64,000 nucleotides of DNA from Neoroseomonas oryzicola (GCF_012163135.1 NZ_JAAVUP010000006.1:1-64000), one strand, 5' to 3'. Counted from the first letter of the stretch, positions 14,790 to 23,574 are shown. Notes: a model not told the origin generated them from the letters alone. Numbers and translations are program-made.

Positions 14790-15719
14790 ATGACCGAGAA
14801 GGCGTCAGCCGCGTTGCAGACCATCTCCACGGAGGATGGACCCCTGGAGGATCGCTCGCGCCCGATGGACTGGCCCACGGAGTCCGGGTTCGACGCCTTC
14901 CGTGCCTGCCTCACCCCCGATGCCGTCTCCCAGGCCCGCCGCTCGAGCGGCGTGCTGGCCCTGGCCGACATCATCGAGCGCGAGGTCATTCCGCGCCTGG
15001 TGCTCGCCCATCGGACCGCCCCGGCCTATGTCGACCGCGCCCCCGCCGCGCTGCCGACCGAGGAGGAGGTGACCACGCTGACCGCGCTCTCGGTGCGCGG
15101 CAACGCGGTCGACATCGCCGCCTATGTCGAGGGGATCCTCGGCCGCGACGTGCCGCTCGAACGCGTCTACCTCGACCTCCTCGCCCCCGTGGCGCGGCGT
15201 CTCGGCGCGATGTGGGAAGCGGATGCCTGCGACTTCGCGACCGTCACCATGGGGCTCTGCGCGCTGCAGCAGATCGTGCTCGACACCGGGCGCCGTGCCC
15301 GCGAGCCCTTCCATCGCCCGCGCGCCGACCGGCGCGCCGTGCTCGCCCCCGTGCCGGGGGAGCAGCATGGCTTCGGCCTGCTGCTGGTCGCCGAGTTCTT
15401 CCGCCGCTCCGGCTGGGAAGTCTGGAGCGGCACGGGCGCAGGCGAAGGCGAGATCGCCGCCAAGGTACGGGGCGAGAACTTCGCCATCGCCGGCTTCACC
15501 CTGTCCAGCGAGGACCGGGTGGGCGCGCTGGCCCAGTTGATCCTCGTCGTGCGGCGGGTCTCGATGAACCGCCGGATCGGCATCCTCGTGGGTGGAACGA
15601 TCTTCCAGGGGCGCCCCGGCCTGGTGGCCGATGTGGGGGCCGATGCGACGGCTGCGGACGGGGCGGAGGCTGCCCTCCAGGCCGAAACCCTGATCGCCAT
15701 GCGGGGCCTGCGGGCGTGA
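14790..15719 (+). CDS. aerR: AerR/PpaA-type cobalamin-binding photosynthesis regulator
   Basis: The 309-residue soluble protein has a helical module about residues 100-185 (VYLDLLAPVARRLGAMWEAD, DFATVTMGLCALQQ) followed by a B12-binding-like Rossmann half (APVPGEQHGFGLLLVAEFFRRSG, IAGFTLSS, GILVGGTIF). This is the layout of AerR/PpaA, which binds B12 and antagonises PpsR. Position directly before ppsR and divergent from bchF is the classical one. ATG at 14790 has GGAGG five bases upstream. Which residue would ligate cobalt cannot be fixed from the sequence alone. Confidence 0.85.
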   Translation: MTEKASAALQTISTEDGPLEDRSRPMDWPTESGFDAFRACLTPDAVSQARRSSGVLALADIIEREVIPRLVLAHRTAPAYVDRAPAALPTEEEVTTLTALSVRGNAVDIAAYVEGILGRDVPLERVYLDLLAPVARRLGAMWEADACDFATVTMGLCALQQIVLDTGRRAREPFHRPRADRRAVLAPVPGEQHGFGLLLVAEFFRRSGWEVWSGTGAGEGEIAAKVRGENFAIAGFTLSSEDRVGALAQLILVVRRVSMNRRIGILVGGTIFQGRPGLVADVGADATAADGAEAALQAETLIAMRGLRA

Positions 15720-15747
15720 GTCCGTCAAGCGCCCCGAACACATGGAG

Positions 15748-15777
15748 TTGACCTTTGGGAGGAACGGATCGTCTAAG
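15748..15777 (+). promoter_or_regulatory. Candidate ppsR promoter
   Basis: TTGACC (15748-15753) and TCTAAG (15772-15777) are separated by 18 bases in the 89-bp gap between aerR and ppsR. This would allow ppsR transcription independent of aerR. The -10 match is weak, and no PpsR site was found here. Confidence 0.3.
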
Positions 15778-15808
15778 GAGTCCTCTGGCATGAAGGACGG
15801 GACGCAGA

Positions 15809-17236
15809 GTGAAGTCGTTCAAGGCTCCGAAGACTGCCCTGGGTCCGCTCGACGCGGAGGCAACGGCTGCGCTGGTCGCCGCCGCCGCGGACGTCGCCCT
15901 CGTGCTTGACGAGTCGGGTACCATCCGGGACGTCGCCTTCAGCAATGACGAGCTCTTCGGGGAGTTCGGCCGCGGCGAACGCTGGCTCGGCCGACCCTGG
16001 ATCGAAACGGTCGCCCGCGACAGCCGCCCCAAGGTCGAGGACATGCTGCGCGACGGCCAGCACCCGGACCGGCCGCGCTGGCGCCACATCAATCAGCTGG
16101 GCGCCGGCGGCGTCTCCATACCCCTGCTCTATGCCGCCTGCGCGCTCGGCCAGCCGGGCCGGCGGGTGGTCTTCGGCCGCGACCTTCGTCCCCTGTCGCA
16201 GCTGCAGCAGCGCCTGGTCGAGGTGCAGCAATCGGTCGAGCGCGGCTATGCCCAGCTGCGCCAGGCCGAGACGCGCTACCGCCTGCTCTTCCAGACCGCC
16301 GAGGACGCGGTGCTGATCGTCGACGGCGACAGCGGCAAGGTGGCCGAGGCCAACCCCGCGGCCCAGCGCCTGTTCGGCCATGCCGCCCGCCGCCTGGTCG
16401 GCCGCCCGGTCGCCGAGGCCTTCGCCGCCTCGAGCCGCGAGGCGATCCAGGCCATGCTCGCCGCCCTGCGCAGCCTCGGCCGGGTCGAGGAATTCGAGGC
16501 CAGCATCGCCGACTCCACCCCGCTGCGCGTCGCGGCCACCGCCTTCCGCCAGGAAAACGGCCTCGTCTGCCTGCTGCGCCTGTCGCCGTCGGGGGATGCC
16601 GCGGAGACCGGCGGCCTGGCCCAGAGCGGCCGGATGCTGCTGCGCGTGGCGGAATCCGCCCCGGACGGCCTCGTCGTGACCGACGCCGACGGGAGCATCC
16701 TGACCGCCAACGCCGCCTTCCTCGACATGGCGCAGCTGACCGCCGAGGACCAGCTGCGCGGCATGACGCTGGAACGCTTCCTCGGCCGCCAGGGCCTCGA
16801 GGCCGAGGTGCTGGTGAGCAACCTGCGCACCCGCGGCGCCGTGCGTCTCTATGAAACCACGCTGCGCGGCGCGCTCGGCGCCTCGATCGAGGTCGAGATC
16901 TCGGCCGTCTCCGTCATGGATGGCGGGGAACGGCGCTTCGGCTTCTCCGTCCGTGACGTCAGCACCCGCCTGCGCCCGCCGCCTTCCGCCCCGGCCGTGC
17001 ACGGCCGCACGGTGCAGGAACTGACCGACCTGATCGGCAAGGTGCCGCTGAAGGACCTGGTGCGCGAAGCCGCGGACGCGATCGAGCGGCTGTGCATCGA
17101 GGCCGCGCTCGAGATCACCCGGGACAACCGCGCCTCGGCGGCCGAGATGCTCGGGCTGAGCCGGCAGAGCCTCTACGCGAAACTCCACCGCTACGGCCTC
17201 GGCGACCTCGACGCCGAGACCAAGGACCAGAGGTAG
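15809..17236 (+). CDS. ppsR: PpsR/CrtJ redox-responsive repressor of photosynthesis genes
   Basis: The 475-residue regulator has the PpsR layout: N-terminal PAS (about 18-115), glutamine-rich helical linker (about 125-155, QLQQRLVEVQQSVERGYAQLR), PAS1 (about 155-260), PAS2 (about 268-385) and a Fis-type HTH (about 430-466, ASAAEMLGLSRQSLYAKLHR). Cys254 and Cys429 fall where the redox cysteines of Rhodobacter PpsR (251/424) and CrtJ (249/420) lie. Start is GTG at 15809; a nearby ATG at 15790 is out of frame. It aerobically represses bch and puc-type promoters by binding TGT-N12-ACA, and such sites occur at 14531 and 23212. Confidence 0.95.
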   Translation: MKSFKAPKTALGPLDAEATAALVAAAADVALVLDESGTIRDVAFSNDELFGEFGRGERWLGRPWIETVARDSRPKVEDMLRDGQHPDRPRWRHINQLGAGGVSIPLLYAACALGQPGRRVVFGRDLRPLSQLQQRLVEVQQSVERGYAQLRQAETRYRLLFQTAEDAVLIVDGDSGKVAEANPAAQRLFGHAARRLVGRPVAEAFAASSREAIQAMLAALRSLGRVEEFEASIADSTPLRVAATAFRQENGLVCLLRLSPSGDAAETGGLAQSGRMLLRVAESAPDGLVVTDADGSILTANAAFLDMAQLTAEDQLRGMTLERFLGRQGLEAEVLVSNLRTRGAVRLYETTLRGALGASIEVEISAVSVMDGGERRFGFSVRDVSTRLRPPPSAPAVHGRTVQELTDLIGKVPLKDLVREAADAIERLCIEAALEITRDNRASAAEMLGLSRQSLYAKLHRYGLGDLDAETKDQR

Positions 17237-17238
17237 CG

Positions 17239-18159
17239 ATGCCCGCCCCGGCACCGGTTCCGACGGCGCCCGCGCAGCGGCGCGCCCAATGGCCGGCGCC
17301 GGCCGCGGTGCTGGAACTGCTCAAGCCCATCACCTGGTTCCCGCCCATCTGGGCCTTCGGCTGCGGCATCGTCGCGTCCGGCGCCGCGCTGTCCGAGGTC
17401 TGGCCGCGCGCCCTGCTCGGCCTGGTGCTGGCGGGCCCGCTGGTCTGCGGCATGAGCCAGGCGGTGAACGACTGGTTCGACCGCCATGTGGACGCGGTGA
17501 ACGAACCGCAGCGTCCGATCCCCTCGGGCCGGCTGCCGGGGCGCTGGGGCCTGTGGATAGCGATCGCCTGGACGCTGCTCTCCCTGGGCGTGGGCTGGGC
17601 GCTCGGCCCCTGGGGCTTCGCGGCGACCGCGGTGGGCGTCGCCCTGGCCTGGGCCTACAGCGCGCCGCCGCTGCGCCTGAAGCGGGATGGCTGGCTGGGC
17701 AACGCCGCATGCGCGCTCTGCTACGAGACGCTGCCCTGGATCACCGCCGCCGCGGTGCTGTCCGGCGGCGCGCCCGATCCGCGGGTGGTGCTGGTCGCGC
17801 TGCTCTACGGGGCCGGCGCGCATGGCATCATGACGCTGAACGACTTCAAGTCGGTCGAGGGGGACCTCCGCTTCGGCATCCGCTCCCTGCCGGTGCAGCT
17901 CGGCCCGGATCGCGCCGCGCGGCTCGCCTGCGTGGTGATGGCAGTGCCGCAGGCGGTCGTCGTCGGGCTGCTGATCGCCTGGGGCGCGCCCTTCGCGGCG
18001 GCGGCGATCGGCGCCTCGCTGGCGGCGCAGGGCGCCTGCATGGCGCGGATGCTGCGCGACCCGCGCGGCCTCGCGCCCTGGTACAATGCGACCGGCATCA
18101 GCCTCTACGTGCTCGGCATGATGGCGAGTGCCGTCGCGCTGCGCGGGGGCGCGCCGTGA
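17239..18159 (+). CDS. bchG: Bacteriochlorophyll a synthase (chlorophyllide prenyltransferase)
   Basis: The 306-residue UbiA-fold membrane prenyltransferase has the two Asp-rich Mg/diphosphate motifs NDWFDRHVDAVNEP from residue 77 and NDFKSVEGD from residue 201. It esterifies bacteriochlorophyllide a with geranylgeranyl or phytyl diphosphate. The ATG follows the ppsR stop by 2 bp, and its stop shares one base with the next start (TGATG), giving an aerR-ppsR-bchG-bch2-bchP unit. Confidence 0.96.
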   Translation: MPAPAPVPTAPAQRRAQWPAPAAVLELLKPITWFPPIWAFGCGIVASGAALSEVWPRALLGLVLAGPLVCGMSQAVNDWFDRHVDAVNEPQRPIPSGRLPGRWGLWIAIAWTLLSLGVGWALGPWGFAATAVGVALAWAYSAPPLRLKRDGWLGNAACALCYETLPWITAAAVLSGGAPDPRVVLVALLYGAGAHGIMTLNDFKSVEGDLRFGIRSLPVQLGPDRAARLACVVMAVPQAVVVGLLIAWGAPFAAAAIGASLAAQGACMARMLRDPRGLAPWYNATGISLYVLGMMASAVALRGGAP

Positions 18160-19460
18160 TGCTCGGCTGGTTCGGCATCGTCCGGCTGGGCCTGGTGCAG
18201 ACCGCGCTGGGGGCGGTGGTGGTGCTGACCACCTCGGCGCTGAACCGCGTCATGGTGGTGGAATACGCGCTGCCGGCGACGCTGCCCGGCGTGCTGGTCG
18301 GGCTGCACTACGCGCTGCAGATGCTGCGGCCGCGCATGGGGCATGGGTCCGATGTCGGGGGGCGGCGCACGCCCTGGATCATCGGCGGCATGGCGGTGCT
18401 CTGCCTCGGCGCCGTGCTCGCCGCCATCGCGACCGGGATGATGGGCGGCGCGCTGGTCCCGGCGATCGGGCTCGCGACCTTCGCCTTCCTGCTGGTCGGC
18501 GCGGGCGTGGGCGCGGCGGGGACGAACCTGCTCGTGCTGCTCGCCGCGCGGGTGGCGCCGGAACGGCGGCCGGCGGCGGCCTCGCTGGTCTGGATCATGA
18601 TGATCGCCGGCTTCGTGCTGACCACCGCCATCGCGGGCCGCCTGCTCGATCCCTATTCGCCGGAGCGGCTGGTGACGGTCTCGGCCGGCGTCGCCGGCAT
18701 CGCCTTCCTGCTCGCGGCCGTCGCGGTGGCCGGGATCGAGGGCCTCGCCGCGGCGGCCGACACGGCGCGCCGCCCGACCGCCTTCCGCGCCGCACTGGCG
18801 GAGGTCTGGCAGGAACGCGAGGCGCGGCACTTCACGCTGTTCGTCTTCGTCGCGATGCTCGCCTACAGCGCGCAGGATCTGGTGCTCGAGCCCTTCGCCG
18901 GCACCGCCTTCGGCATGTCGCTCGGCGAGTCGACGCGGCTCGCCTCGCTGCAGCATGGTGGCGTCCTGGCGGGGATGGTGCTGATCGCGCTGCTCGGCTC
19001 CTGGTGCCATGGGCGGCTCGCGGTGCTGCGCGGGATGATCCTCGGCGGCTGCCTGCTGGCGGCCGCGGTGCTGGCCGTCCTGGCCGGCGCCGGCTTCGCG
19101 CCGGAAGGCTTTCCGCTGCGCGCGGCCTATGCGGCGCTCGGCCTCGGCAACGGCATCTTCGCCGCGGCGGCCATCGCCGCGATGATGCAGCTCGCCTCGC
19201 GCGGCGCGCCGGGCCGGGACGGCGTGCGCATGGGCCTGTTCGGCGCCGCGCAGGCCATCGCCTTCGGCCTTGGCGGGCTCGCCGGGACGGTGATGCTCGA
19301 TCTCGGGCGGCTCGCCACCGGCAGCGCGATCGGCGGCTATGCCGCGGTGTTCCTGGCCGATGCCGCGCTCTTCGTCGCCGCGGCGGCCATGGCCCCGCGC
19401 ATCGGCCGCGCGGAGGCGCCGGGCCGTCGCACCTGGCCCAGCGCCGCATCGCCCGCCTGA
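18159..19460 (+). CDS. PucC/LhaA-family MFS protein of the bchG-bchP operon
   Basis: The 433-residue protein with 12 predicted helices is related to LhaA at 4583-6022. Shared signatures are TSALNRVMVVEYALPATLPG, LRPRMGHGSDVGGRRTPWI and AYSAQDLVLEPFAGTAFGMS. It equals the gene called orf428 or bch2 between bchG and bchP in Rhodobacter and is presumed to move or deliver bacteriochlorophyll during antenna assembly. Start ATG at 18159 overlaps the bchG stop. Confidence 0.9.
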   Translation: MLGWFGIVRLGLVQTALGAVVVLTTSALNRVMVVEYALPATLPGVLVGLHYALQMLRPRMGHGSDVGGRRTPWIIGGMAVLCLGAVLAAIATGMMGGALVPAIGLATFAFLLVGAGVGAAGTNLLVLLAARVAPERRPAAASLVWIMMIAGFVLTTAIAGRLLDPYSPERLVTVSAGVAGIAFLLAAVAVAGIEGLAAAADTARRPTAFRAALAEVWQEREARHFTLFVFVAMLAYSAQDLVLEPFAGTAFGMSLGESTRLASLQHGGVLAGMVLIALLGSWCHGRLAVLRGMILGGCLLAAAVLAVLAGAGFAPEGFPLRAAYAALGLGNGIFAAAAIAAMMQLASRGAPGRDGVRMGLFGAAQAIAFGLGGLAGTVMLDLGRLATGSAIGGYAAVFLADAALFVAAAAMAPRIGRAEAPGRRTWPSAASPA

Positions 19461-19471
19461 GGAACCCTGCC

Positions 19472-20665
19472 ATGACCCCGACCGGACTCGATGCGGACAT
19501 TGTCGTGGTGGGGGGCGGGCCGGCGGGCGCTACCGCCGCGGACGACCTGGCGCGCGCCGGGCGGGCGGTCGTGCTGCTCGACCGCGCGGGGCGCATCAAG
19601 CCCTGCGGCGGCGCCATCCCGCCGCGCCTCGTGCGCGACTTCGATATCCCCGCCGATCTGATGGTCGCGCGGATCAGCGCGGCGCGGATGGTTGCGCCCT
19701 CGGCCCGCACCGTCGACATGCCCATCACCGACGGCGGCTATGTCGGCATGGTGGACCGCGACGTCTTCGACGAATGGCTGCGCGACCGCGCCGCATCCCA
19801 CGGCGCCGAACGCCGCACCGGCACCTTCGAACGCATCCTGCACGACGCGGACGGCGCCACCATCGTCGAATACAGCACCAAGGACGGCGAGACCGTCCGG
19901 CTGCGCACGCGCTGCGTGATCGGCGCCGACGGCGCCCGCAGCGCGGTCGGCCGCCAATCCGTGCCGGGCGCCGAGCGCGTCCCCTGCGTCTTCGCCTACC
20001 ACGAGATCCTGCGCACGCCCGACAACGCCCCGGCGCCCTACGATCCGAAGCGCTGCGACGTCTATTACCAGGGCCATCTCTCGCCCGATTTCTACGCCTG
20101 GATCTTCCCGCACGGGGAGACGATGAGCATCGGCACCGGCAGCGCACAGAAGGGCTTCTCGCTGCGCGGATCGGTCGGCGCGCTGCGCGCCGCGACGGGG
20201 CTCGATACCGCCGAGACCATCCGCCGCGAAGGCGCGCCCATCCCGCTCAAGCCGCTGCGGCGCTGGGACAACGGCCGCGACGTGATCCTCGCCGGCGATG
20301 CCGCGGGGGTCGTCGCGCCGGCCTCGGGCGAGGGCATCTACTACGCCATGCTCTGCGGCCGCCTGGTTGCCGAGGCAGCCGAGGAATTCTGCCGCAGCGG
20401 CAATCCGCAGGCGCTGCGCAGCGCGCGCAAGCGCTTCATGAAGGCGCATGGCCGCGTCTTCTGGGTGCTCGGGATGATGCAGTACTTCTGGTACTCCTCC
20501 GACCGCCGGCGCGAGCGCTTCGTCGCGATCTGCCAGGACAAGGACGTGCAGCGCCTGACCTGGCAGTCCTACATGAACAAGGAACTGGTGCGGCGGGACC
20601 CGCTCGCCCATGTCCGCATCTTCTTCAAGGACCTCGCCCACCTGTTCGGCCTCGTGAGGGCCTGA
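19472..20665 (+). CDS. bchP: Geranylgeranyl diphosphate/bacteriochlorophyll reductase
   Basis: The 397-residue FAD-dependent reductase has a dinucleotide fold VVVGGGPAGATAADDLARAG near residue 10, KPCGGAIPPRL, DRDVFDEWLRDRA and the second FAD motif VILAGDAAGVVAPASGEGIYYA (in parts). It saturates the geranylgeranyl tail to phytyl. The start has an 11-bp gap from the PucC-like gene. The order bchG-bch2-bchP is the standard operon; idi, which follows in Rhodobacter, is replaced here by hemC. Confidence 0.96.
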   Translation: MTPTGLDADIVVVGGGPAGATAADDLARAGRAVVLLDRAGRIKPCGGAIPPRLVRDFDIPADLMVARISAARMVAPSARTVDMPITDGGYVGMVDRDVFDEWLRDRAASHGAERRTGTFERILHDADGATIVEYSTKDGETVRLRTRCVIGADGARSAVGRQSVPGAERVPCVFAYHEILRTPDNAPAPYDPKRCDVYYQGHLSPDFYAWIFPHGETMSIGTGSAQKGFSLRGSVGALRAATGLDTAETIRREGAPIPLKPLRRWDNGRDVILAGDAAGVVAPASGEGIYYAMLCGRLVAEAAEEFCRSGNPQALRSARKRFMKAHGRVFWVLGMMQYFWYSSDRRRERFVAICQDKDVQRLTWQSYMNKELVRRDPLAHVRIFFKDLAHLFGLVRA

Positions 20666-20691
20666 GGGGCGATGCAGGGGAACGCCACGCC

Positions 20692-21729
20692 ATGATCGCC
20701 TTTCCCGCCGGCACGACCGAGGTCGCCGACCGTCCCCTCGCCCCGCCTCAGAATGGCGCCATGGTGCGCCCGCATGGTCGGCTGCTGCCGCTGCGCGTGG
20801 GCACGCGCGGATCGCCGCTCGCGCTGTGGCAGACGCGCGACTTCCTCGCGCGCATCACCTGCTTCTGCCCGGTGCTGCGCAACGCCCGCGCCTTCGAGGA
20901 ACACGTCATCGCCACCTCCGGCGACCTCATCCAGGACCGCGCGCTCGCCGAGGTCGGCGGCAAGGGCTTGTTCGCCAAGGAGATCCACGAGGCGCTGCTC
21001 GACCGCCGCATCGATTTCGCGGTGCATTCGCTGAAGGACCTCGAGACGGCGCTGCCGCCCGGCATCGTGCTCGCCTGCACGCTGCGGCGGGAGGATCCGC
21101 GCGACGCACTGCTGCTCGGCGCGGGGTACGAGGCCGCGGTCGATCCCGCCCACCCCTTCGACGCGCTGCCGCATGGCGCGCTGATCGGCACCTCCTCCGC
21201 CCGCCGCCAGGCGCAGCTGCTGCATGCGCGGCCCGACCTGCGCGTCGCGCTGATGCGCGGCAACGTGCAGACGCGGCTCGGCAAGCTCGCGCGCGGGGAG
21301 GTCTCGGCGACGCTGCTCGCACTCGCCGGGCTGAAGCGCCTGGGACTCGAGGCGGAGGCCGACATCGCCATCGACGCCGAATGCATGGTGCCCGCAGCCT
21401 GCCAGGGCATCGTCGGCGTCACGGTGCGGGAGGACGATGCGGAACTGCGCGAGCTCCTCGCCGCCATCGAGGACCCGGTGGCGCGCGCGGTCTCCTCGGC
21501 GGAACGCGCGCTGCTCGCCGCGCTGGACGGATCCTGCCGCACGCCGATCGGCGGCCATGCGGTGCCGCTGCCGGGCGGGCGGCTGCGCCTGACCGGCCTC
21601 GTCGCGCGCACCGACGGGTCGTTCCTGCTGCGCCGGACGATCGAAGGCGGCTGGCGCGACGCCGTGGCACTCGGATGCGACCTCGGCGACAGCCTTCGGC
21701 GCGATTCCCCCGCCGACCTGTTCTGCTGA
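20692..21729 (+). CDS. hemC: Porphobilinogen deaminase (hydroxymethylbilane synthase)
   Basis: The 345-residue HemC has LRVGTRGSPLALWQTRDF, AVHSLKDLETALP, GTSSARRQAQLL and the dipyrromethane cofactor Cys282 in LDGSCRTPIGGHA. The enzyme joins four porphobilinogens. The N-terminus carries about 33 residues before the conserved core; ATG at 20761 is an alternative start. It lies 26 bp after bchP on the same strand, so it probably shares the bchG-bchP transcript, coupling a haem/chlorophyll common step to PpsR-controlled genes. It converges with ispH with no gap. Confidence 0.95.
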   Translation: MIAFPAGTTEVADRPLAPPQNGAMVRPHGRLLPLRVGTRGSPLALWQTRDFLARITCFCPVLRNARAFEEHVIATSGDLIQDRALAEVGGKGLFAKEIHEALLDRRIDFAVHSLKDLETALPPGIVLACTLRREDPRDALLLGAGYEAAVDPAHPFDALPHGALIGTSSARRQAQLLHARPDLRVALMRGNVQTRLGKLARGEVSATLLALAGLKRLGLEAEADIAIDAECMVPAACQGIVGVTVREDDAELRELLAAIEDPVARAVSSAERALLAALDGSCRTPIGGHAVPLPGGRLRLTGLVARTDGSFLLRRTIEGGWRDAVALGCDLGDSLRRDSPADLFC

Positions 21730-22713
21730 TCAGGCGAGTCCGGCGGGCAGGCGGAATCGGATATCCTCCGTCACGCCGGCCTGTTCCTCCAGGCTGACCT
21801 CGGCCCAGTTCGACAGCGCGGCCGCGACGTCCTGCACCAGGTGCTCGGGGGCCGAGGCGCCGGCCGTGATGCCAACGGAACCGATGCCGGCGAACCATTC
21901 GGCGCGCAGCGCAGAGGCATCGGGGATCAGCCGCGTCGGCACGCCGCAATCCTCGCCGATCTCGCGCAGGCGGTTGGAATTGGAACTGTTCGCCGCGCCG
22001 ATCACGAGCAGCAGCTCGACCTCCGCGGCCAGCGCACGCACCGCCGCCTGCCGGTTCTGCGTCGCATAACAGATGTCGCGCGTCTCGGGCCCGACCACGT
22101 CGTCGAAGCGGCCGCGGATGGCAGCGATGGTCGCGCGGGTGTCGTCGACGGAAAGCGTCGTCTGCGTCACGAAGGCGACACGACGGTCGCGCGGCAGTGG
22201 CAGGCGCTCCACCGCGGCGGCATCGGCGACGAGGTGCACCTCGCCCGGGATCTGGCCGACCGTACCGATCACCTCCGGATGGCCGGCATGGCCGATCAGC
22301 AGGATCGCGCGGCCGTCCGCGGCATAGCGGCGGCCTTCGACATGCACGCGCGTGACCAGCGGGCAGGTGGCGTCGATCACCGGCAGGCCGCGGCGCTGCG
22401 CGTCCTGCTCGACATCGCGCGGCACGCCATGGGCGCTGAAGATGGTCACGCGGCCGTCAGGCACCTCGTCGAGCGTCTCGACGAAGACGGCGCCCTGGCG
22501 CGCGAGGCTGTCGACGACATGGCGGTTGTGCACGATCTCGTGACGCACATGCACGCCGGGGCCGTGGCGGCGGATGGCGTGCTCGACGATGGCGATGGCG
22601 CGCTCAACCCCTGCGCAGAAGCCGCGCGGGCTGGCGAGCAGGACGCGCAGGGACGGCTTCGCGGCGCGGGAGAGTTCCGCGTCCGCCAGCCCGTCGCTGC
22701 GCAGATGTGTCAT
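21730..22713 (-). CDS. ispH: 4-hydroxy-3-methylbut-2-enyl diphosphate reductase
   Basis: The 327-residue IspH has the three 4Fe-4S cysteines in [25 protein letters not shown] and [13 protein letters not shown], plus the substrate motifs [11 protein letters not shown] and ANSSNSNRL. It makes IPP and DMAPP in the last step of the MEP pathway, feeding carotenoids, quinones and the phytyl tail. The gene lies 12 bp downstream of the 129-residue unknown gene on the same strand, so it may share that gene's PpsR-overlapped promoter. Confidence 0.96.
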   Translation of the reverse strand: MTHLRSDGLADAELSRAAKPSLRVLLASPRGFCAGVERAIAIVEHAIRRHGPGVHVRHEIVHNRHVVDSLARQGAVFVETLDEVPDGRVTIFSAHGVPRDVEQDAQRRGLPVIDATCPLVTRVHVEGRRYAADGRAILLIGHAGHPEVIGTVGQIPGEVHLVADAAAVERLPLPRDRRVAFVTQTTLSVDDTRATIAAIRGRFDDVVGPETRDICYATQNRQAAVRALAAEVELLLVIGAANSSNSNRLREIGEDCGVPTRLIPDASALRAEWFAGIGSVGITAGASAPEHLVQDVAAALSNWAEVSLEEQAGVTEDIRFRLPAGLA

Positions 22714-22725
22714 CCCGGCCTGACG

Positions 22726-23115
22726 TCAGTGCGCCAGGGAGGCGCTCCAGGCGCCCCGCACCGGCATGGCCGGCTGCCGCCGCTGCACCTCGTCGGCCAG
22801 CACACGGCGCAGCATGGCGATCTGCCCGTCGCCGAGGCTCGCAAGCCACAGCCGCGTGAAGCTCGCATCGTGCACCGGGTCGAGGACACGGCGCGGCAGG
22901 CCCATGCGTTCGGCGTGGTCGCGGATCTCGGCGGCGCAGGCGGGGCTGTCCGCTTCGACCGAGCGCAGCTTCCGCGGGTCGCAGGCGATGGTGGCGACGA
23001 AGGCGTCCAGCGCCTCATGCGCACGGGCAAGGGCTTCAGTCCCTGGCGCGCGGGCTGCGTCGTCGATCGCCGTCTTCAGGGCGTCGTAGGTCGACCGGTA
23101 GCTGGTCCTGCTCAT
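22726..23115 (-). CDS. Unknown soluble protein, predicted PpsR regulon member
   Basis: The 129-residue, mostly helical soluble protein (MSRTSYRSTYDALKTAIDDA...) has two cysteines (IACDP, ADSPAC), no signal peptide and no motif I recognise. The start is picked because GGGAGGG lies about 10 bases upstream of ATG 23115; the frame continues open to 23217 but without a ribosome site. It stands 12 bp upstream of ispH. The promoter in front of it (23224-23252) is covered by two PpsR-type sites, which argues for a role in pigment or photosystem biology; the role itself is unknown. Confidence 0.75.
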   Translation of the reverse strand: MSRTSYRSTYDALKTAIDDAARAPGTEALARAHEALDAFVATIACDPRKLRSVEADSPACAAEIRDHAERMGLPRRVLDPVHDASFTRLWLASLGDGQIAMLRRVLADEVQRRQPAMPVRGAWSASLAH

Positions 23116-23211
23116 GGCCGCGGGCCCTCCCCGTACCAGGCGGGCCGACGGGCCCCGACTGGTCCGAACGCGCATCCTCGATGGTGGTATCGAGCGCCGC
23201 ACACCATCGAA

Positions 23212-23251
23212 TGTCAATTTGAATTTACACGCTTGACGCGGATCATTGACA
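23212..23251. promoter_or_regulatory. Tandem PpsR operators
   Basis: A perfect TGT-N12-ACA lies at 23212-23229 (flanks TGTCAATTT / AAATTTACA-like dyad) and a one-mismatch TGA-N12-ACA at 23234-23251, four bases apart. Paired, closely spaced sites are how PpsR binds its targets in Rhodobacter. The first covers the -10 and the second the -35 of the predicted minus-strand promoter. Confidence 0.65.
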
Positions 23252-23252
23252 A
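23224..23252 (-). promoter_or_regulatory. Promoter for the 129-residue gene and ispH
   Basis: On the minus strand TTGTCA (23252-23247) and TGTAAA (23229-23224) are separated by 17 bases, a good sigma-70-type promoter in an AT-rich patch of otherwise GC-rich DNA. The start codon of the gene it would serve is about 100 bases downstream. Confidence 0.55.
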
Positions 23253-23277
23253 ACGGGTTCGCGTGCCAAATTCCTCA

Positions 23278-23574
23278 TCAGTCTCGTGACTCCGCGCCAG
23301 CGCCGGGAAGCGCGCGAAGCCTTTGATGGAGGTCCGCGACATGCGCGATCAGCGCACCGGCGAGCGAAAGGCCCACCCAGCCCCACCACGCGTCCACCAG
23401 GGCCGCGCGCAGCGCGAGCGCGAGCATGACGCCCGGCAGGATCAGCGCGGCCACCTTGGCCATGCCGAGGCCGCGGCCCGTGCGCCACCGCCAGGCCAAA
23501 AGCCCGGCCGCTTCAAGCGCAAGGCAGAGCAGCACCAGATCGGCGACCTGCCCGCTGCGGATCAGTTCGGCCAT
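23278..23574 (-). CDS. Small three-helix membrane protein, unknown
   Basis: The 98-residue protein has three hydrophobic segments (about residues 10-28, 38-58, 62-80) with tryptophans (AWRWRTGRG, DAWWGWVG) and an arginine/alanine tail. ATG 23574 has a clear GGAGGAAGGAG ribosome site 8 bases upstream, preferred over an upstream start at 23622. It is divergent from the cytochrome c gene with 51 bp between. I do not recognise the family. Its setting inside the photosynthesis region suggests a membrane energetics role, by location only. Confidence 0.65.
   Translation of the reverse strand: MAELIRSGQVADLVLLCLALEAAGLLAWRWRTGRGLGMAKVAALILPGVMLALALRAALVDAWWGWVGLSLAGALIAHVADLHQRLRALPGAGAESRD

Noticed and set aside
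15790-15808. ATG at 15790 as ppsR start
   Set aside because: It is out of frame with PpsR (19 bases before the GTG start).
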